From Lonicera japonica (Eukaryota; Streptophyta; Magnoliopsida; Dipsacales; Caprifoliaceae), in contig CM038467.1 in NCBI GenBank assembly GCA_021464415.1, positions 30,311,248 to 30,375,247 on the forward strand: a stretch of 64,000 bases of DNA. The letters run 5' to 3'. Below the pieces are notes generated by a model. It had not been told where the DNA came from. It worked only from the letters and a program-made list of their open reading frames with translations, and searched no databases. Position 1 is the first letter of the stretch. Each line of letters begins with the position of its first letter. Position numbers and translations under genes: made by a program. Positions 22,737-33,201 of this stretch are shown here, piece after piece.

Positions 22737-22925
22737 TATTGATAATTCAGTAGTATTATTTATTTTATTCTATTTATTTATGTTAGTTTAGTTGTTGATA
22801 GAATCCCACCTTGATAGGGACTCTAGGTTAATTAGGAGTTGTGTTTATTTCCTATATAAGGTGCATTGTTTTTTTAGTTAAAATAAGAGAATAAGATTAA
22901 TAGAATGGTTCTCTATAATTCTTTA
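22737..22925 (+). repeat. copia 5' LTR (189 bp)
   Basis: It starts TATTGATAATTCAGT and ends ATAATTCTTTA. A TATA box (TATATAAG) lies at 22853-22860. The start is fixed by the target duplication, and the end by the primer binding site that follows directly. Confidence 0.93.
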
Positions 22926-22937
22926 TGGTATCAGAGC
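22926..22937 (+). other. copia primer binding site (initiator tRNA-Met)
   Basis: TGGTATCAGAGC follows the 5' LTR with no spacer and is the standard plant copia site complementary to the 3' end of initiator methionine tRNA. The leader from here to 23430 has no supported gene; its short frames are GC-rich leader sequence. Confidence 0.93.
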
Positions 22938-23430
22938 TATGGTTAGGAAACCCTAGGTCCTCAGTTTACTACCCACGTCTCAAAACCCTAGCCGCCGCCA
23001 CTGTTCATCACTACCGACGTGCGTAATCGGAGACTCTTCCTGGAACCAACCACGCAGGAGTGGTCGGAACTCTCAGACGAGCAGAACGCCGAAAGAATCT
23101 CCGGGAACCAACGCGTCACGCGCCCACACGCGCCACTCCTTCTTGCGCGTGGATCTCACGCGCCGTCGACAGTAGCCGCGCGTGGCAGCGCGTGGAGGCT
23201 CAGATCATCACCAAACTTTCCAGGTTCAATCGTCCCACTGTTCCGCTGCTTATTCTGGTACTGTTTTGGTCCTGTGGTACTGTTTCGTCATAGTTTTGTG
23301 ACACTGTTCCGGTTTAATACTATTTAATTGGTATAAATCCTGTTGACTTGGTATAAATACTGTTCGATTAGTAGTGATTTGGTACTGTTCAGTTGATTGG
23401 TTGGTTTGGCTAGTTTGATTCTTCTACGAT

Positions 23431-26400
23431 ATGAACTATAAACTTGCTATGGTGGGTGCTAGTAGTCCGAGTCTCACAGATTCATCTAGTGGTTTTACCA
23501 CAACCCCGTCTTCTACGTCCACAGATTCTATGTCGCAATTTGCTACTATTTATTCGGTGAGTGAAAATCCTGTAGCCAATATTAGTCACAAATTGAATGG
23601 AAGGAATTACCTCGAGTGGGCACAATCAATGAGGTTGTTTATTGACGGCAAAAGAAAATTAGGTTACGTGAATGGTGAGGTGGTACCACCACCATCTAAC
23701 GACCCGGGATTTAAGTCGTGGCGCGAGGAGAATTCGATGGTTACCTCGTGGTTGATCAATTCCATGGAGGCTGGACTTGGTAAACCATATATGTTCCTGC
23801 CGACCGCTCGAGATATCTGGCATGCGGTTAAAGAAACGTACTCGGATCTAGACAACTATTCTCAAATGTTCGAACTCAATAACCAGTTGTGGAAGATGCA
23901 ACAAGGGGATCGTGGGGTTACACCCTACTACCATGATATGATGGCCATATGGCAAGAGTTGGATTTATTTGAAACTGAAGAGTGGGAAAACCCAAATGAT
24001 AGTGCTCGTTACAAGAAGAAGGTTGAACGAGGTCGGGTGTTTGTCTTCTTGGCTGGACTAAACAAGGACCTAGACGAAGTTCGGGGTCGTATTTTAGGCA
24101 GAATACCTCTGCCTACTATCAGAGAGGTGTTTTCAGAGGTACGAAGAGAAGAGGCTCGACGATCCGTGATGTTGAAAGACGAACGGGAACCCCGTACAGA
24201 TGGTGAGGGCTCTGCACTGGTAGCCCTTGATAAAGCCGTGGACAGTGACAAGCGGGGAGGAAAGCAGAAATTGTGGTGTGATCATTGCAAGTGGTCAGGT
24301 CATACTAGGGATAGTTGCTGGAAACTTCATGGTAAACCAGCAAATTGGAAGAAGCGTGATAACAAAACGAGGGGTGGAACACGAGCATTCCAAGCAAGCA
24401 ATGCTGATTCAGTACAACCATCTTCCTCAGAACCACTTCCATTCACAAAGGAACAATTTGAGCATCTGTGTAAAATGGTTCAAGCCCATTCCTTAGGAAA
24501 CTCTGACTCCTCATGTTCCATAGCTCAGTCAGGTAATAAGTTTACAGCTACAATTGCCTGTATCAAATCCCAGAGCAACTGGATATTAGATTCAGGGGCC
24601 ACTGACCACATGACCGGTATCTCGGAATTTTTTTCGTCATATACTCCGTGTGCAGGGAATCAAAAGGTTAAAATTGCTGATGGTTCTTTCGCTGCGGTTG
24701 CCGGCAAAGGAACCATAATCGTCTCCCCGTCTCTCACTCTTAAAGATGTCTTACATGTCCCTAATTTATCGTATAATCTTATATCTGTCAGCAAATTAGC
24801 TCTTGATCTCAATTGTCAAGTTAACTTTTGGTCTTCTCATTGTGAATTTCAGGATTCAAATTCAGGGAAGACGATTGGGGTTGCTAAACAGGATGGGGGT
24901 CTCTACTTCTTTAATAATGGGTCTACCTCTGGAAGGCAAGACCGGCAGACTTGTTTTAATTCTGTTTCTGTTTCTAGTGATAGTCAGATTTTGCTATGGC
25001 ATTATAGGTTAGGACATCCAAACTTTCAGTATTTAAAGCATTTGTTTCCCAAGTTATTAATGAATAAAAATTTGCTCAAATTTCGGTGTGAATCTTGTGA
25101 ATTAGCAAAACATCAACGCACGGTCTTTCCGTCTCAACCATATAAAAAATCACATCCTTTCACCTTGATTCACAGTGATGTTTGGGGTCCCTCTAGAGTG
25201 CCCACTTGGTCTGGTAAACGTTGGTTTGTAACTTTCATTGATGACCACACTAGAGTATGTTGGGTCTTTCTTTTAAAAGACAAATCAGAAGTTGGGAGTG
25301 TGTTTCAAAATTTTTACACCATGATAAACACACAGTTTCAAACCAAAATTCAAATTTTTCGGAGTGATAATGGGAAGGAATTTTTTAATAAGATTTTAGG
25401 GGATTTTTTCGCAAAAAATGGGATAATTCATCAAAGTTCTTGTAATTATACTCCTCAACAGAATGGAGTTGCCGAAAGGAAAAATAGACATCTACTTGAA
25501 GTTGCTCGTGCTCTAATTTTTCAAACTCAAGTTCCAAAATATCTTTGGGGAGATGCTATTTTGACTGCTACGTACCTTATTAATCGGCTTCCAACACGAA
25601 CTTTGAAATTTAAAGCCCCTATAAAATTGCTTTCTGATCTATTTCCCAACACTCGGTTATTAGGGGATATTCCCTTAAAAATATTTGGAAGTATTGCCTT
25701 TGTTCATAATCATGACCCCAAAAATTCTAAACTTGATCCTAAGGCACACAAATGTATTTTTGTAGGTTATCCTACAAATCAGAAAGGGTATAAATGTTTT
25801 GATCCGATTTCCAAGAAATTATACATTTCTATGGATGTTACCTTCTTTGAAGGGCGATCCTATTACAATTCCCATCTTCAGGGGGAGAGCACGAGTGAAG
25901 ATGGTGGTTGCAGTTTTGATAATTCAGTCGTTGATGTTTTGTATGAACAAGTACCTAATTATTTTAACACACAATTTGGGAAAACAAAGGAATTAAATAT
26001 TGAAGATACTTGTGTTAGTAATGGTGAACAACCAGGGTTAGTGTCATCCCAAAATCTGACTACCGATGGACCAGAGATGTGTGCAACACGGTATAAAGGT
26101 CTTGTTTATTCTAGGAAAAATCCAGAACAAGGAAGGAAAGAAACCATTCCTCTGCAACCCCAAGAATCCAACCTAAAGGTGGATCATGATACTCACGATG
26201 ACTCTTCCGAGATACCTGAAGGTAGTTCTCAAGCTAATATCGAATCAACTCAGTCTGATCAACCTGATCTCCCTATTGCTCTTAGAAAAGGAGTCAGAGC
26301 GTGTACGAAATCTCCCAAATATCCCATTTCGAACTTTGTGTCATATAAAAATATCTCACCCTCCTATTCTGCATTTATCTCTCGTGTGTCGAATGTGGTT

Positions 26401-27939
26401 ATTCCTAACAATGTTCAGGATGCTCTAAATGTTCCGGAGTGGAGAGAAGCGGTGTATGAGGAGATGAGAGCGCTGGAGAAGAATGCTACTTGGGAGAAAG
26501 TAAAGCTTCCAGAAGGAAAGACAGTTGTTGGTTGTAAATGGGTATTCACTGTGAAGTATAACTCAGATGGGTCAGTGGAACGGTATAAGGCTCGTCTGGT
26601 GGCTAAAGGCTTCACTCAAACGTATGGAGTCAACTACTCCGAAACTTTTTCTCCCGTGGCAAAATTAAATACAGTTCGGGTTCTCTTATCAGTTGCAGCT
26701 AACTTGGACTGGCCTCTGAATCAGTTAGATGTGAAGAATGCCTTTTTGAATGGAAACCTAGAAGAGGAAGTCTATATGGCACCTCCACCTGGTTTTACAG
26801 AGGAATTTGGGACAAAAATCTGCAAGCTAAAGAGGTCTTTGTATGGCCTTAAACAATCCCCTAGAGCGTGGTTCGAAAGATTAACGAAGTTCCTCAAGGG
26901 CCAAGGGTATAATCAAGGGCAGTCTGATCATACTCTCTTCACTAAGACGTCCACAAGAAACGAACTTTCTGTTCTCATTGTTTATGTGGATGATATGATT
27001 TTGACAGGGGATGATGTTGAAGAAATGAATCGACTGAAGCGAAATCTTGCTAGAGAATTTGAGATTAAGGATCTTGGTGACCTACGATACTTCCTTGGAA
27101 TGGAGGTGGCCCGTTCAAAAAGTGGTATTGTAGTATCACAACGGAAATATATTTTGGATCTGCTGTCAGAAACTGGGATGAGTGGGTGTAAGCCATCGGA
27201 TACTCCCATAGAACTGGGTACCAAGCTAGGAGATGTTAAAGATGGTGTTCCGGTCGAAACAGGGAGATACCAGAGGTTAGTTGGGAAACTAATCTACTTG
27301 TCTCATACGCGCCCTGACATTGCTTTCGCTGTGAGCATGGTTAGTCAGTTCATGCACTCACCATGTGAAGAGCATCTAGAGGCGGTGTACCGTATTCTTC
27401 GTTACCTCAAAGGCTCCCCAGGGAAAGGTCTGTTCTTCAGGAAGAACGATAAAAGAGGGATCGAGGTGTATACCGATGCTGATTGGGCTGGCTCGGTTAC
27501 TGATAGACGGTCTACATCTGGCTACTGTACGTTTCTTTGGGGCAACTTGGTTACATGGAGAAGCAAGAAGCAAAGTGTTGTCGCTCGAAGCAGTGCAGAA
27601 GCTGAGTTTAGATCAATGGCTCAAGGAGTATGTGAGGTTCTTTGGCTACAAAGGGTCTTAGAGGAACTCAAAAGGCCAATAAGTCTCCCGATGAAGCTAT
27701 ACTGCGATAACAAGGCTGCTATCAGTATTGCCCACAATCCGGTCTTACATGATAGGACAAAACATGTTGAGATTGATAGGCACTTCATTAAAGAGAAACT
27801 AGAAGGTGGAATTATATGTACTCCCTTTGTTCCGTCTAATCAACAAGTTGCAGATATTTTGACCAAGGGCCTGTTAAGGCAACCGTTCGAATTTCAAATG
27901 AGCAAGTTGGGCATGACGGATATCTTCGCACCAACTTGA
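23431..27939 (+). CDS. Ty1/copia gag-pol polyprotein, intact
   Basis: One open frame of 1502 codons. Order of domains: gag with an N-terminal VSENPVANISHKLNGRNYLEW block (about 43-63), CCHC zinc knuckle (C283, C286, H291, C296), aspartic protease WILDSGATDHM (D387), GAG-pre-integrase LWHYRLGHP and the HHCC finger (CESCELAKH), integrase with D583, D646 and E682 (a DD35E spacing), reverse transcriptase with the YVDD box (1185-1188), and RNase H (YTDADWAG, RSSAEAEF, DNKAAISIAHNP, the last near the C-terminus). This gene order (integrase before reverse transcriptase) is diagnostic of copia. The long gag retrotransposon N-terminus and the lack of an env-like frame are usual. No frameshift or stop is present, so the copy may be autonomous. 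An alternative start at 23449 is possible. Confidence 0.95.
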   Translation: MNYKLAMVGASSPSLTDSSSGFTTTPSSTSTDSMSQFATIYSVSENPVANISHKLNGRNYLEWAQSMRLFIDGKRKLGYVNGEVVPPPSNDPGFKSWREENSMVTSWLINSMEAGLGKPYMFLPTARDIWHAVKETYSDLDNYSQMFELNNQLWKMQQGDRGVTPYYHDMMAIWQELDLFETEEWENPNDSARYKKKVERGRVFVFLAGLNKDLDEVRGRILGRIPLPTIREVFSEVRREEARRSVMLKDEREPRTDGEGSALVALDKAVDSDKRGGKQKLWCDHCKWSGHTRDSCWKLHGKPANWKKRDNKTRGGTRAFQASNADSVQPSSSEPLPFTKEQFEHLCKMVQAHSLGNSDSSCSIAQSGNKFTATIACIKSQSNWILDSGATDHMTGISEFFSSYTPCAGNQKVKIADGSFAAVAGKGTIIVSPSLTLKDVLHVPNLSYNLISVSKLALDLNCQVNFWSSHCEFQDSNSGKTIGVAKQDGGLYFFNNGSTSGRQDRQTCFNSVSVSSDSQILLWHYRLGHPNFQYLKHLFPKLLMNKNLLKFRCESCELAKHQRTVFPSQPYKKSHPFTLIHSDVWGPSRVPTWSGKRWFVTFIDDHTRVCWVFLLKDKSEVGSVFQNFYTMINTQFQTKIQIFRSDNGKEFFNKILGDFFAKNGIIHQSSCNYTPQQNGVAERKNRHLLEVARALIFQTQVPKYLWGDAILTATYLINRLPTRTLKFKAPIKLLSDLFPNTRLLGDIPLKIFGSIAFVHNHDPKNSKLDPKAHKCIFVGYPTNQKGYKCFDPISKKLYISMDVTFFEGRSYYNSHLQGESTSEDGGCSFDNSVVDVLYEQVPNYFNTQFGKTKELNIEDTCVSNGEQPGLVSSQNLTTDGPEMCATRYKGLVYSRKNPEQGRKETIPLQPQESNLKVDHDTHDDSSEIPEGSSQANIESTQSDQPDLPIALRKGVRACTKSPKYPISNFVSYKNISPSYSAFISRVSNVVIPNNVQDALNVPEWREAVYEEMRALEKNATWEKVKLPEGKTVVGCKWVFTVKYNSDGSVERYKARLVAKGFTQTYGVNYSETFSPVAKLNTVRVLLSVAANLDWPLNQLDVKNAFLNGNLEEEVYMAPPPGFTEEFGTKICKLKRSLYGLKQSPRAWFERLTKFLKGQGYNQGQSDHTLFTKTSTRNELSVLIVYVDDMILTGDDVEEMNRLKRNLAREFEIKDLGDLRYFLGMEVARSKSGIVVSQRKYILDLLSETGMSGCKPSDTPIELGTKLGDVKDGVPVETGRYQRLVGKLIYLSHTRPDIAFAVSMVSQFMHSPCEEHLEAVYRILRYLKGSPGKGLFFRKNDKRGIEVYTDADWAGSVTDRRSTSGYCTFLWGNLVTWRSKKQSVVARSSAEAEFRSMAQGVCEVLWLQRVLEELKRPISLPMKLYCDNKAAISIAHNPVLHDRTKHVEIDRHFIKEKLEGGIICTPFVPSNQQVADILTKGLLRQPFEFQMSKLGMTDIFAPT

Positions 27940-27946
27940 GGGGGAG
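27936..27946 (+). other. copia polypurine tract
   Basis: TTGAGGGGGAG overlaps the stop codon of the polyprotein (27937-27939) and borders the 3' LTR. It primes plus-strand synthesis. Confidence 0.9.
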
Positions 27947-28136
27947 TATTGATAATTCAGTAGTATTATTTATTTTATTCTATTTATTTATGTTAGTTTA
28001 GTTGTTGATAGAATCCCACCTTGATAGGGACTCTAGGTTAATTAGGAGTTGTGTTTATTTCCTATATAAGGTGCATTGTTTTCTTTAGTTAAAATAAGAG
28101 AATAAGATTAATAGAATGGTTCTCTATAATTCTTTA
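27947..28136 (+). repeat. copia 3' LTR (190 bp)
   Basis: Identical to the 5' LTR except that its T run holds one extra C (TTTTCTTT against TTTTTTT). Its TATA box (28063-28070) points into the second half of the RTE frame. The target duplication ATCTT follows at 28137-28141. Confidence 0.93.
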
Positions 28137-28141
28137 ATCTT

Positions 28142-30453
28142 ATGGTTGCCAATACATGTTTTAAGAAGCGGGAGGAGCACCTCATCACATACAAGAGTGG
28201 GGCAGCATGCTCGCAGATCGATTTCTTCCTCTTTAGGAAAGGAGATCGAAAGAGTTGTATGGACTGTAAAGTCATACCTGGAGAGAGCTTGACTACCCAA
28301 CATAGAGTCCTGGTGATGGATATACGAGTTAAGGGGAAAGTGAAGAGAAGGGGCCAAGGTAAGGTTTCAAGGATTAGATGGTGGCATTTGAAGGGTGAAA
28401 AACAAAGGATCTTTCAACACAAGGTGCTGGAGGGAGGGTTTTGGGAGGCAAACGGAAGCGCAAATGATATGTGGGACAAGGCGGCCGAGGGGATCAGGAA
28501 GATAGCTAAAGAGACGCTGGGTGAATCAAGAGGGTGTGGACCTAGGGATAAAGAATCTTGGTGGTGGGATGATAGTGTACAAGATAAAGTTAAGGTAAAA
28601 AGGAAATGCTTTAAAGCTTGGTCTCTATGTAAGAATGCGGAAAATTGGGAATCTTACAAAGAAGCAAAGAAAGAGACTAAGAAGGCGGTGAGTGAGTCGA
28701 GGACTAAAGCTTTTGATGGATTATACCAATCTTTAGGCACCAAAGCTGGGGAAAAAGCTATTTACCGACTTGCTAAAGGTCGAGAAAGGAAGACAAAAGA
28801 CTTGGATCAAGTGAGATGCATTAAGGACGAAGAAGGTAATGTCTTGGTTAAAGAACAAGACATACAAGAGAGATGGAAGAACTATTTTCACAAATTATTT
28901 AATGAAGGTTACGAGATTTTAGCAAGTGGAGATGAGCTGAACATGCGAGAGGATGACCAAAATTTCACCTTTTATCGCAGAATTCAAGAAAAGGAAGTGA
29001 AAGAAGCATTGATACGAATGGATAGTGGTAAAGCAGTTGGGCCAGATAGTATACCTATTGAGGTTTGGAAGGGTCTAGGTGATAAAGGCATTGGTTGGCT
29101 CACAAGGTTTTTCAACAAGATATTGAGGTCAAAGAAGATGCCGGAAGAATGGAGGAGAAGCACCCTAATCCCGATTTATAAGAATAAAGGGGATATACAA
29201 AATTGCGCCAATTACAGGGGATTAAACTCATGAGTCATACTATGAAGTTATGGGAAAGGGTGATTGAGCGGAGACTAAGAAAAGAAACCAGCATTTTAGA
29301 TAATCAATTTGGTTTTATGCCCGGAAGGTCGACCATGGAAGCAATTTACTTGTTGCGGCGTTTGATGGAGCAATATCGGAGGGATCAAAAGGACCTACAC
29401 ATGGTTTTCATTGACTTGGAGAAGGCGTACGATAGGGTACCCAGAGAGATTTTGTGGAAAGCCCTAGAGAAGAAAGGGGTTAGGATTGCCTATATTCGTG
29501 TTATCAAGGACATGTATGAAGGAGCTATGACTAGTGTGAGAACACATAGTGGGTCCACAGAAGATTTTCCTATAACTATAGGACTACACCAAGGGTCAGC
29601 TTTGAGCCCTTATCTGTTTACCTTGGTCTTGGATGTACTCACGGAACACATTCAAGAGCCAGCACCGCGATGTATGCTGTTTGCAGATGATATTGTCCTA
29701 GTGGGTGAGTCCAGAGAAGAGCTAAATGGGAAGGTGGAAACTTGGAGACAAAATTTAGAAGCGCATGGCTTTCGTTTAAGCAGAAGTAAGACAGAATACA
29801 TGGAGTGCAAGTTCAATAAAAGGCGGAGCACTACTAACTTAGAGGTAAAAGTTGGGGATAATGTCATACCACAAGTCACTCGGTTTAAGTATCTTGGATC
29901 CATTATACAAGAAGATGGGGAGATAGAGGGAGATGTAAATCACCGGATTCAAGCAGGATGGTTGAAATGGAGGAAAGCTTCGGGTGTGTTATGTGATAAA
30001 AAGGTACCACTCAAGTTAAAAGGAAAATTCTATCGTACCGCGGTTAGACCAGCAATGTTGTATGGGACTGAGTGTTGGGCGGTCAAAAGCCAACACGAGA
30101 ATAAACTAAGTGTAGCTGAGATGAGAATGTTGAGATGGATGAGTGGCAAGACTAGGAAAGATAAGATCAGGAATGTTACCATCAGAGAGGGAGTTGGGGT
30201 GGCACCTATTACAGAAAAGATGGTTGAATCTCGACTTAGATGGTTTGGGCATGTATGGAGGAGACCTGCAGATGCCATGGTTAGGAGAGTTGATCATATG
30301 GAGGGAAGCCTAGTTGTTAGAGGCAGAGGAAGACCTAGAAAAACTATAGGTGAAACTATTAAGAAGGATTTAGAGGCGAATGGTTTCACTAGAGATATGA
30401 TTCACGACAGACCACTATGGCGTCGTTTGATCCATGTAGCCGACCCCACCTAG
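28142..30453 (+). pseudogene. RTE reverse transcriptase part (second half, frameshifted)
   Basis: The frame resumes here in phase and runs to a premature stop at 29231-29233 just after NYRG. The rest continues in the next frame from about 29203 to the stop at 30453. The shift is best explained by loss of one G in the run at 29216-29220. Before the break are the end of the endonuclease (SQIDFFLFRK) and the linker; after it lie the reverse transcriptase motifs FIDLEKAYDRVPRE, LHQGSALSPYLF and the catalytic FADD (about 29679-29690). The C-terminal WFGHVWRRP block is usual for plant RTE proteins. Confidence 0.92.
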
Positions 30454-30466
30454 TGGGATAAAGGCT

Positions 30467-30506
30467 TGTTGTTGTTGTTGTTGTTGTTGTTGTATTGCTT
30501 CTTTAG
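30467..30506 (+). repeat. (TTG)n tail of the RTE and right target duplication
   Basis: About nine TTG units follow CCTAGTGGGATAAAGGC, the standard plant RTE 3' end. TATTGCTTCTTTAG at 30493-30506 is the right copy of the target duplication. The tail replaces a poly(A) tract. Confidence 0.92.
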
Positions 30507-31593
30507 GATTTAACCATTGTCTAAACCCATGGTTATCCAAAAAAAAAAAAAATAGATACTAATACACGCCTTGTTTTATTAATAAAAAAAATTCTCATTT
30601 CATTCTTAATTGCATGCATTAATGAATGTTTTACTTTATGAGCTGAGCATATCTCATTTTCCGTCTTTAATCTTTTGCCAAAGAAATCTAGGGTGTTCAT
30701 TTAGATGTAGATTGTAGAACTCTTTAGTGGCATGATTTGGAACTATGAATAGTTGAATTACTGCTCTGCATGCTAATTAAAAGAAACAGTTTGGCTCAAC
30801 AAATTATAGTTGTGGTGCTAAATAGAACTTTGCCTCAATAATTGTGTTTCTTACTGTTTCATAGTGTGTTGATGATGGTAATGGTAAGGTAACGTTGCTA
30901 GATGTGACATGGCAGTATAGGTGCAGGTGCTTGGTGCATTTCTGTTATTTGTTTTGTGCATAATTTTTCCTGCAGGTTGTTACACGTACTTATTGCAAAC
31001 ATGTTTACACCAAATTTGGATTAGACTTGACAAACACAATTCAATAAAGAAGTCCTATCTTTTTTTGCATTTCTTTAATATATATATATATACTTTAAAC
31101 TGGTTCTTTTCTTTTTTATTATTATTTAAAATTATATACGTTTTCAACATTTTTTCCTCCTCTACTGCTCTTTGGCTATGGATTTGGGTTTTGTTTGAAT
31201 GGTGAAGTTTAAGTTTTGGTTTAGTTTCTGTTTAATGTGTCTCCCCCGTTTTGTGACAAAGTTTCTGGCCGGAAACTCTACTGGGCTTTCTTTGAGCAAT
31301 GGTGGGAATTAACATATACAATCATCACCTAGAAGCCTATGTTCCTTCCACCGCGTCTCACTTTGCCTTTCGCATATTTTAAGAAAAACATTCATTCAAC
31401 ATAATTAGCTTAATCAATTGTCATGGATAACACTTTTACGATGGTAACATAAGTAGAACTCTAAATTTGAGTTGTCTAAAAATGAAAAATATGACTCCGT
31501 ACTTGAGACAGAGGGAATAATAGTGTTTTAGCTAATTGTGCATTGCTTTTGTGGAAAAGTAGTTTGTTTTTTCTCCATTTGATTTACTTTCCC
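30507..31593. other. gene-free stretch after the RTE
   Basis: It starts with GATTTAACC and CCCATGGTTATCC followed by 13 A (30541-30553), which looks like the 3' end of an older retro-insert. The rest is AT-rich with no supported gene; the 94-codon frame at 30921-31205 is low complexity. Confidence 0.5.
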
Positions 31594-32131
31594 AAAATTT
31601 ATACTATGAAGTTTGTTTTCACATTGTAGGTACTTGATTTTCAAGCTGCCAAGGGAGGACTTCCTTTTTAATTTACGGTTGTAATCTATCCTAAATGTAG
31701 CTGTGTTCTTTTGTTATTTATACTCGTCATTTTATTTTAATACTCTATTTTCTTTTGCTTCAATCATATTTTGATCATTGAACTTCATCACGTTTGTTAA
31801 ACGTGTTTTATTGTGATTTTTTAATTTATAAAACACGTTTTTGTTGTCCCTTTATCCCGTTTAAAATTTATACTATGAAGTTTGTTTTCACATTGTAGGT
31901 ACTTGATTTTCAAGCTGCCAAGGGAGGACTTCCTTTTTAATTTACGATTGTAATCTATCCTAAATGTAGCTGTGTTCTTTTGTTATTTATACTCGTAATT
32001 TTATTTTAATACTCTATTTCCTTTTGCTTCAATCATATTTTGATCATTGAACTTCATCACGTTTGTTAAACATGTTTTATTGTGATTTTTTAATTTATAA
32101 AACACATTTTTGTTATCCCTTTATCCCGTTT
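31594..32131. repeat. 269 bp tandem duplication
   Basis: Copy 1 is 31594-31862 and copy 2 is 31863-32131, both starting AAAATTTATACTATGAAGTT. By hand I count six differences, all single bases (about 98% identity). Two of them are lost CpG sites in copy 2. No coding content is visible. Confidence 0.92.
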
Positions 32132-32939
32132 AACGTAAATCTCTGTCACTGGAAGTTCCCCTGTTAAGTTATGGCTCAAAGAAGCTAGCTTTGATGTTCT
32201 ATCAATTTAATACAATTGAAAATGCCTTACGTTTCTACCTCAAGATGTTAAATAATAGCTTTCGATACTAAATTGAACTTTAGTTTACATTTCCCTCGGT
32301 GATTTTGTTCTTCCCTTTGGTGAGTTTGCATTTACATTAATTTTCATTTTTCTAATACAAATTGTAGCTTTGACACAAAATCCACGATTTCTTTGGCTTT
32401 AATATTTTATTATTAACTTTGCAATTGTAAAATGCATGATCTTGGTTGATGCTTGGGTAACTTTTGGTGCAGTTTTGGTTAGTGTGTTCCTACCATTCAA
32501 TGACAATATATGTGTTGTAGGATGCCATCTTGACTGGAATTTTTTTTCTCTTCCTTTATAAAACAAAAATTCTTATGTCATTGTTGCTTTACATTGTCCT
32601 TTTGAGTTTATGTTTCAGTATTGAATGATTACACTAGTTAGGCCATAGTGCCATCAGCACAGGCTACCCCTAGTTGTATAATATTAGTTTATTTAGGTCT
32701 AAACCCCTAATTTTAATTGATTATTTGTATAATATTTGTTGACAAGGAGGAAGATTTGCAATACTTCCAAAATATGAAAAACCGTAGAATGTTATTGTAA
32801 TTACTCATAATTGTTCACCTTCGTTATTTGATTTGTATGAAGTATTATTATTAATGCTATTATGTTTGCATTAAAATTTTATAGCTTTAAATATGTTTTT
32901 GTGTGCTTTGAATTTCGCTCCCCCTTTAACCTGATACCT
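32132..32939. other. gene-free stretch upstream of PEX2
   Basis: AT-rich DNA without a supported gene. It ends in a transposon-like terminus at 32940-32955. Confidence 0.5.
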
Positions 32940-32952
32940 GGCTCCGCCACTG
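32936..32952. mobile_element. right terminus of a hAT (Tip100-like) element
   Basis: ACCTGGCTCCGCCACTG is the reverse complement of CAGTGGCGGAGCCAGGT, a terminus seen in many plant hAT elements. I found no matching left end in the window, so its extent is unknown. It lies about 70 bp upstream of the PEX2 start codon, at the border of the PEX2 leader. Confidence 0.5.
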
Positions 32953-33024
32953 CGCAACAGGCACAGAGAGACCACCTCCAAATTTCTTCATGGTAATCTC
33001 GACTCAGTAATTATCCAAAAGCAA

Positions 33025-33170
33025 ATGATGACAGAAACCCTAGCTTTACAATCATCGTCTTCATCATTGATCAGTACCAATTCCCCACCCCCTGAAGATG
33101 CTTGGGTTACTGCATACCAAAGATTAATCCCTCAATGGCGCTCCCTCACTCCCTCCACTCAGGTACTTTA

Positions 33171-33201
<31 letters not shown>

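Larger units (their letters stand above)
22737..28136 (+). mobile_element. intact Ty1/copia LTR retrotransposon, 5.4 kb
   Basis: Complete element: 5' LTR (22737-22925), tRNA-Met primer binding site, single uninterrupted gag-pol frame, polypurine tract and 3' LTR (27947-28136), flanked by the 5 bp duplication ATCTT. The two LTRs differ by one inserted C and no clear substitution, so insertion is recent. By the target duplications the LTR ends are TA...TA instead of TG...CA. It inserted into the RTE endonuclease frame in the same orientation. Confidence 0.95.
21903..30492 (+). mobile_element. RTE-type non-LTR retrotransposon, split by a copia insertion
   Basis: The element starts after the left target duplication with AACTCCGCCAGTGTTACTTC and ends in a (TTG)n tail at 30467-30492, typical of plant RTE elements, before the right target duplication. 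Without the nested copia and its 5 bp duplication it measures about 3.19 kb, which is full length for plant RTEs. It codes for one protein with an AP-endonuclease and a reverse transcriptase. Two defects make it dead as it stands: the copia insertion at 22736/22737 and a 1 bp loss in a G run near 29216-29220. The only further sequence 5' of the frame is about 110 bp of leader. Confidence 0.92.

Noticed and set aside
22980..23327. Two overlapping frames of about 100 and 77 codons upstream of the copia polyprotein
   Set aside because: They lie in the untranslated leader between primer binding site and gag, with composition typical of a GC-rich leader and no domain.
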